A DNA stretch of 64,000 nt, taken from positions 1 to 64,000 of the forward strand of contig DKUO01000048.1 of NCBI GenBank assembly GCA_002490705.1, given 5' to 3'. The stretch's first letter is position 1. Each line of letters opens with the position of its first letter. Below, one piece after another: positions 60,048-64,000 of the stretch. Origin of the DNA: Lachnospiraceae bacterium UBA7202. GTDB lineage: Bacteria; Bacillota; Clostridia; Lachnospirales; Lachnospiraceae. The notes under the pieces are model-generated. The model searched no databases, was not told where the DNA came from, and saw only the letters and a program-made list of their open reading frames with translations. The position numbers and the translations under genes were made by a program.

Positions 60048-60941
60048 CTATGCTTCGGTCTGTTTGTGCATATAATTACCTGCATACATCTTCTTATACA
60101 CCACAGGAGATGTGCCGTATTCCTTCTTGAACGCCCGGTAAAAGGCAGAATAATCCCCGAACCCATAGGAAGAATAAACCTGTGTAATGCTATTGTTGCT
60201 AAGCAGGGCATCCCTGCAAAGAGCAAGCCGTTTCTTCGTAATATACTGATGTATGGAAAGTCCGAGGTTCTTTTTGAAGATATGCGCAATATGATATTTA
60301 CTCACATAAAACACTTCTGCAAGCGCATCCAAAGACAATTCCTCGTCAATATGTTCTTCGATATAGTTCAGCAGCTTTTCATAAAGAGAGCTTTCACTGC
60401 TTTTCGTTATGGGAGAATCCCTCTCGTAAATAACCCGGTTTATATGTAATATCAAATCACTGACACACAGAGAAATCTGCGCTTTTTGGCCGAAATGTTC
60501 TTCGTGTATCTCCTCAAGCAGCCTTATAATTTTGGTTTGTATCGTATTGAAAGTAATCCGGTCATTGTGGAAAATATTGATATTGTCATTGGCAGCCTTT
60601 TGTATGAGATAAATATAGTCCTCAGAAACAGCGCGCAGGCTTTCGCAATATTCGAGGCTAATCCAAAAAACAAATCTGCTGTAACGCACGTTGTGGTCAT
60701 GAATCACAAGGCGATGCGGAGTTCCTGGCGGAATCAGTAAAATATCCCCAAAAGAAAGGGGATAAATTTCCTGCCGGACCTGTATGCTGACAGCGCCCTC
60801 CAGAAAAAAATAAAATTCATAGTAATTATGCGTATGAAAATCTACCTTAGCAGGATTCTTGTCGTTATAAAAGTAGATCTCAAAATCGCGGGAAAGCATA
60901 TATTGTCTGGGATCAAATGTACTTTGCAGATTTTGTTTCAT
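60048..60941 (-). CDS. AraC family regulator with cupin sensor domain
   Basis: A 297-residue regulator. The N-terminal cupin (about 20-110) has FHTHNYYEFYFFLEGA and the LLIPPGTPH motif. The C-terminal helix-turn-helix pair is LDALAEVFYVSKYHIAHIFKK and YGFGDYSAFYRAFKKEYG. It diverges from uxuA and most likely activates hexuronate use in response to a sugar acid. The start at 60941 follows AGAGGTAA; an upstream in-frame extension lacks a ribosome site. Confidence 0.93.
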   Translation of the reverse strand: MKQNLQSTFDPRQYMLSRDFEIYFYNDKNPAKVDFHTHNYYEFYFFLEGAVSIQVRQEIYPLSFGDILLIPPGTPHRLVIHDHNVRYSRFVFWISLEYCESLRAVSEDYIYLIQKAANDNINIFHNDRITFNTIQTKIIRLLEEIHEEHFGQKAQISLCVSDLILHINRVIYERDSPITKSSESSLYEKLLNYIEEHIDEELSLDALAEVFYVSKYHIAHIFKKNLGLSIHQYITKKRLALCRDALLSNNSITQVYSSYGFGDYSAFYRAFKKEYGTSPVVYKKMYAGNYMHKQTEA

Positions 60942-61095
60942 TGTAAAATTACCTCTACTATTCTCAAAATTAATATAAGAATAGCAAAAGACAACAACTT
61001 TTGCAATATAGATCACAATTCAGGCAATGGCGAATCGGGAATGCGGTTTATATAATGAAATCATCGGTGAAAAAACAGGAGGCAGGCGTACCGAA

Positions 61096-62175
61096 ATGGA
61101 AATGACATTCAGATGGTATGGAAGTGACTTTGATACGGTTACACTAAAGCAGATCCGGCAAATTCCGGGGGTAACGGGAATTATAACGACGCTGTATGAC
61201 ACGGCACCGGGGGATATCTGGAGCCGCCAGCGGATACGCGCATTGAAAGAAGAGGTGGAAGCCTCAGGACTCCACATCGCGGGAATCGAAAGCGTAAATA
61301 TCCACGATGCAATTAAAGCCGGAACGCCGGAACGGGACAAATATATTGACGCTTACATAGAGACGCTTGAAAATCTCGGCAAAGAAGATCTTCATCTTGT
61401 CTGCTATAATTTCATGCCGGTATTTGACTGGACGAGAACCGAGCTTGCAAGAGTCCGTCCGGACGGCTCTACGGTGCTTGCCTACACGCAGGAAGCAGTG
61501 GATGCTCTCAATCCGGATACCATGTTTGCCTCCATATCGGGGGCGGCGAACGGCAGCGTAATGCCGGGCTGGGAACCAGAGCGGATGGCACACATCCGGG
61601 AGCTCTTTGATCTGTATAAAGAGATAGACAGTGAAAAATTATTTGAAAATCTGAAATATTTTCTGGAAAAGATCATGCCGGTCTGCGACAGGTATGACAT
61701 TAACATGGCCATTCATCCGGACGATCCTGCCTGGAGCGTTTTCGGTCTGCCACGAATAATTATCAATCAGGAAAATATCCTGCGAATGATGAAAATGGTT
61801 GATAATCCGCATAATGGAGTAACATTCTGCTCCGGCTCCTACGGAACAAACCGCGAAAACAATCTGGTTGAGATGATTCATGCCTTAAAAGGACGGATTC
61901 ATTTTGCTCATGTACGAAATTTGAAATTTATTACACCCACAAATTTTGAGGAAGCGGCACATTTATCCTCAGACGGCAGCTTTGATATGTATGCGATCAT
62001 GAAAGCGCTTTATGATACCGGATTTGCAGGCCCGATACGCCCCGACCACGGCCGTATGATATGGGATGAGACAGCCATGCCGGGATACGGCCTATACGAC
62101 AGGGCGTTAGGCGCCGCTTATTTGAACGGTTTATGGGAAGCGATCAGCAAGGGAGACAGGAAAAGATGTATTTAA
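61096..62175 (+). CDS. uxuA: Mannonate dehydratase
   Basis: A 359-residue TIM-barrel enzyme that dehydrates D-mannonate to 2-keto-3-deoxygluconate in glucuronate catabolism. Recognisable parts are MTFRWYGSDFD, the N-terminal strand HLVCYNFMPVFDWTRT, the metal-binding MAIHPDDPAW and FCSGSYGTN, and RPDHGRMIWDE near the C terminus. The start at 61096 is 13 nt after AGGAGG; a second ATG two codons on is an alternative. The stop overlaps the uxuB start by 10 nt. Confidence 0.96.
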   Translation: MEMTFRWYGSDFDTVTLKQIRQIPGVTGIITTLYDTAPGDIWSRQRIRALKEEVEASGLHIAGIESVNIHDAIKAGTPERDKYIDAYIETLENLGKEDLHLVCYNFMPVFDWTRTELARVRPDGSTVLAYTQEAVDALNPDTMFASISGAANGSVMPGWEPERMAHIRELFDLYKEIDSEKLFENLKYFLEKIMPVCDRYDINMAIHPDDPAWSVFGLPRIIINQENILRMMKMVDNPHNGVTFCSGSYGTNRENNLVEMIHALKGRIHFAHVRNLKFITPTNFEEAAHLSSDGSFDMYAIMKALYDTGFAGPIRPDHGRMIWDETAMPGYGLYDRALGAAYLNGLWEAISKGDRKRCI

Positions 62176-63791
62176 GCACTCAGGGAATAACGGGCGCGGA
62201 AAACAGGCGCAAATGGTCTCAAAAAGGCTATCGGCTTCCGGAGTACGACCGGGAACGCGTGACAGCGCTGACAAGGGAAAACCCCTTTTGGATTCATTTT
62301 GGCGCAGGTAATATTTTTCGTGCGTTTCAAGCAAACACTGTACAAAATTTACTAAACGACGGCGTCCTTGACAGAGGGCTCATCGTCGTCGAGGGATACG
62401 ACTATGAAATAATAGACAAAATCTACCGCCCCCACGACGACCTGAATATTCTCGCAACGTTAAAGTCGGATGGAAGCATTGAGAAAACAGTCATCGGAAG
62501 CATTGTGGAATCCCACATTCTGGATACCGGTAACGAATGCGAATACCGGAGGCTGGTAGAAATTTTCACAAAGGATTCTCTGCAAATGGCCTCCTTTACC
62601 ATTACAGAAAAAGGTTATCAGATTGCCGACGCAGAGGGGAAACTTTTCCCGCAGGTGGAAAAGGACTTTTTCGCAGGGCCAAAGAAAGCGGCAAGCTATA
62701 TGGGAAAAGTAACCGCGCTGCTATATCAGCGATATCTACAGGGCAAAAAACCGATTGCTCTGGTAAGCATGGATAACTGTTCTCACAACGGCGATAAATT
62801 GTACATGGCAGTAACCGCCTTTGCAGACAGATGGGTCGCTGAAGAACTGGCGGAGACAGGATTCATAGATTACATCCGCGATCGAAAGAAAGTTACTTTT
62901 CCGTGGACCATGATCGATAAGATTACCCCCCGGCCCGATGAATCTATAGAAAAAAGATTATCGGAGGACGGGGTTGCAGAGCAAACGCCGATTATAACTT
63001 CCGCTAATACCTATATCGCCCCCTTTGTCAATGCGGAAGAGTGCGAGTATCTTGTGATAGAAGACGATTTTCCCAACGGCAGGCCGAATTTGGAAAAAGG
63101 CGGCGTTCTGTTTGCGGACCGGGGGACAGTGGATAAGGTTGAAAAAATGAAAGTGTGCACCTGCCTGAATCCGCTTCATACCAGTCTGGCCATTTACGGC
63201 TGCCTGCTTGGTTATAACAAAATTTCCGACGAGACAAAGGATGCGGAACTCAGGAAATTAATTGAAATCATCGGATACCGGGAGGGGTTACCGGTTGTAG
63301 TGAATCCGGGGATTTTAAACCCAAAGGAGTTTATAGACACCGTGTTAAACGTCAGAATTCCCAACCCGTTTATGCCAGACACGCCTCAGAGAATTGTAAC
63401 CGATACTTCTCAGAAACTGTCCGTTCGCTTTGGGGAAACCATAAAGGCATATCTGGATTCCGAAGAAAGGAAGGTCTCCGACCTGAGAATGATACCGCTG
63501 GTATTCGCCGGATGGCTCCGGTATCTTATGGCCATTGACGACAAGGGCATACCCTTTACGTTAAGCCCCGATCCCATGCTGGAGCTGGTTCTTCCATATG
63601 TCAAGAGGATTACCTTCGGGATGGATAAAGAAGTGGACGAAATTCTACAGCCTATTTTGAAAAATGACAGCATTTTTGGTGTAAATCTGTATGAAATCGG
63701 TATGGCACAGAGCGTATGCGAATATTTTAAGGAGCTGATCGCCGGAGCGGGCGCGGTTCGCGCAACACTCAGGAAAGAGGTCCATGAATGA
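62166..63791 (+). CDS. uxuB: Fructuronate reductase (mannitol dehydrogenase family)
   Basis: A 541-residue long-chain mannitol dehydrogenase family enzyme. NAD-binding is shown by HFGAGNIFRAFQANT near the N terminus, and catalytic residues by LVSMDNCSHNGDKL and FVNAEECEYLVIEDDF. It reduces D-fructuronate to D-mannonate, the step before UxuA. The AGGGAG site lies inside the uxuA end and the genes overlap by 10 nt, so translation is coupled. Confidence 0.94.
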   Translation: MYLSTQGITGAENRRKWSQKGYRLPEYDRERVTALTRENPFWIHFGAGNIFRAFQANTVQNLLNDGVLDRGLIVVEGYDYEIIDKIYRPHDDLNILATLKSDGSIEKTVIGSIVESHILDTGNECEYRRLVEIFTKDSLQMASFTITEKGYQIADAEGKLFPQVEKDFFAGPKKAASYMGKVTALLYQRYLQGKKPIALVSMDNCSHNGDKLYMAVTAFADRWVAEELAETGFIDYIRDRKKVTFPWTMIDKITPRPDESIEKRLSEDGVAEQTPIITSANTYIAPFVNAEECEYLVIEDDFPNGRPNLEKGGVLFADRGTVDKVEKMKVCTCLNPLHTSLAIYGCLLGYNKISDETKDAELRKLIEIIGYREGLPVVVNPGILNPKEFIDTVLNVRIPNPFMPDTPQRIVTDTSQKLSVRFGETIKAYLDSEERKVSDLRMIPLVFAGWLRYLMAIDDKGIPFTLSPDPMLELVLPYVKRITFGMDKEVDEILQPILKNDSIFGVNLYEIGMAQSVCEYFKELIAGAGAVRATLRKEVHE

Positions 63792-63864
63792 GATCTATAT
63801 CATAACCGAAGTGCTCCCGGAGCAGGACACGTCCTGCGATACGAAAACCTATTGGGGATTTTGA
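63784..63864 (+). CDS. Possible 26-residue small protein, unrecognised
   Basis: An ATG within the last codons of uxuB opens a 26-codon frame (MNEIYIITEVLPEQDTSCDT and so on) that ends at 63864. It overlaps the uxuB stop by 8 nt. No family is recognised. It could be a small protein, a coupling ORF, or chance. Confidence 0.25.
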   Translation: MNEIYIITEVLPEQDTSCDTKTYWGF

Positions 63865-63889
63865 CAGACCGGTAAGGGAAGGTTAAAAA

Positions 63890-64000
63890 ATGGGACGTTT
63901 AAAATTGCCGAGACTTATAGGTAACGGCATGATATTACAACAGAAAAAGAAAGCACGCATATGGGGAGAGGACGCGCCGGGAAGAACAGTTACGGTATCT
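63890..64000 (+). CDS. Sialate O-acetylesterase-like protein, N-terminal part (cut by window end)
   Basis: The first 37 residues, MGRLKLPRLIGNGMILQQ and IWGEDAPGRTVTV, match the N-terminal beta domain of SGNH-type sialate O-acetylesterases, which remove acetyl groups from carbohydrate side chains. A GGGAAGG site precedes the ATG. It follows uxuB by about 100 bp and probably belongs to the same glycan-use cluster. The rest lies beyond the window. Confidence 0.75.
   Translation, partial: MGRLKLPRLIGNGMILQQKKKARIWGEDAPGRTVTVS

Noticed and set aside
1..64000. Prophage, integrative element or insertion sequence
   Set aside because: No integrase, transposase, terminase or structural phage gene was recognised, and neither tRNA gene has a duplicated 3' end nearby that would indicate an attachment site.

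Overview
The window reads as a chromosomal segment of a motile, gut-type Firmicute, most likely family Lachnospiraceae. This rests on gene content and not on a marker gene: Clostridia-type class I two-subunit fumarase, BofA and YaaL-like proteins, DUF6240 beside flagellin, a Clostridia-style Tad pilus locus with DUF5702 and FHA/DUF6382 proteins, a bile salt hydrolase, and hexuronate genes. Most genes lie on the minus strand, with strong AGGAGG-type ribosome sites and short or overlapping junctions. No rRNA, prophage, CRISPR array or transposase gene was seen.

Layout. 1-460: palindrome-rich DNA and tRNA-Ser(GCU). 461-3464: fumarase beta and alpha, a HIT protein and a flavin reductase. 3481-14542: rhomboid protease and FHA protein, then a complete Tad (Flp) pilus operon (two prepilin peptidases, TadE-like pseudopilins, DUF5702, Flp1-like pilin, TadC, TadB, TadA, TadZ-like), read from one promoter behind a structured leader. 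14579-20390: bofA, a yaaL-like gene, fliS, flagellin and a 1,034-residue DUF6240 protein. 20559-28152: a frameshifted bile salt hydrolase, glgB, a large TPR/degenerate-AAA protein, rsmA and tatD. 28263-33142: tRNA-Lys(CUU), a metal exporter, comFB, an ECF sigma/anti-sigma pair, a CarD-like regulator and a CheC-like protein.

33280-47930 is an accessory stress block: an exporter, a two-component system with a DUF1016 nuclease gene placed between regulator and kinase, a MacB/Bce-like ABC transporter whose permease carries an in-frame palindromic element, HxlR with an MBL-fold protein, a BlaI/BlaR1 pair with paired operators, a DinJ/PIN toxin-antitoxin module, an AraC/GyrI regulator and a peptidase E relative. 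47938-55577 holds an M18 aminopeptidase and a minus-strand run: CofE-like ligase, D-2-hydroxyacid dehydrogenase, MTA/SAH deaminase, HDOD protein and S-adenosylhomocysteinase. 55679-57865 holds a TipAS-type MerR regulator and the remains of a divergent lacI/amylosucrase locus fused by a deletion. 57882-64000 holds a chemoreceptor, an AraC regulator diverging from uxuA-uxuB, and the start of a sialate O-acetylesterase that runs off the window.

Nothing here is clearly a wholly new defence or biosynthetic system. The best leads are the DUF1016 gene inside a translationally coupled two-component operon, the in-frame triple palindrome in the ABC permease, the C6-tract frameshift in the bile salt hydrolase, the degenerate-AAA protein, the unusual Tad components with their leader RNA, and the lacI/amylosucrase deletion scar. 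All family calls come from reading motifs and gene order; no search was run.
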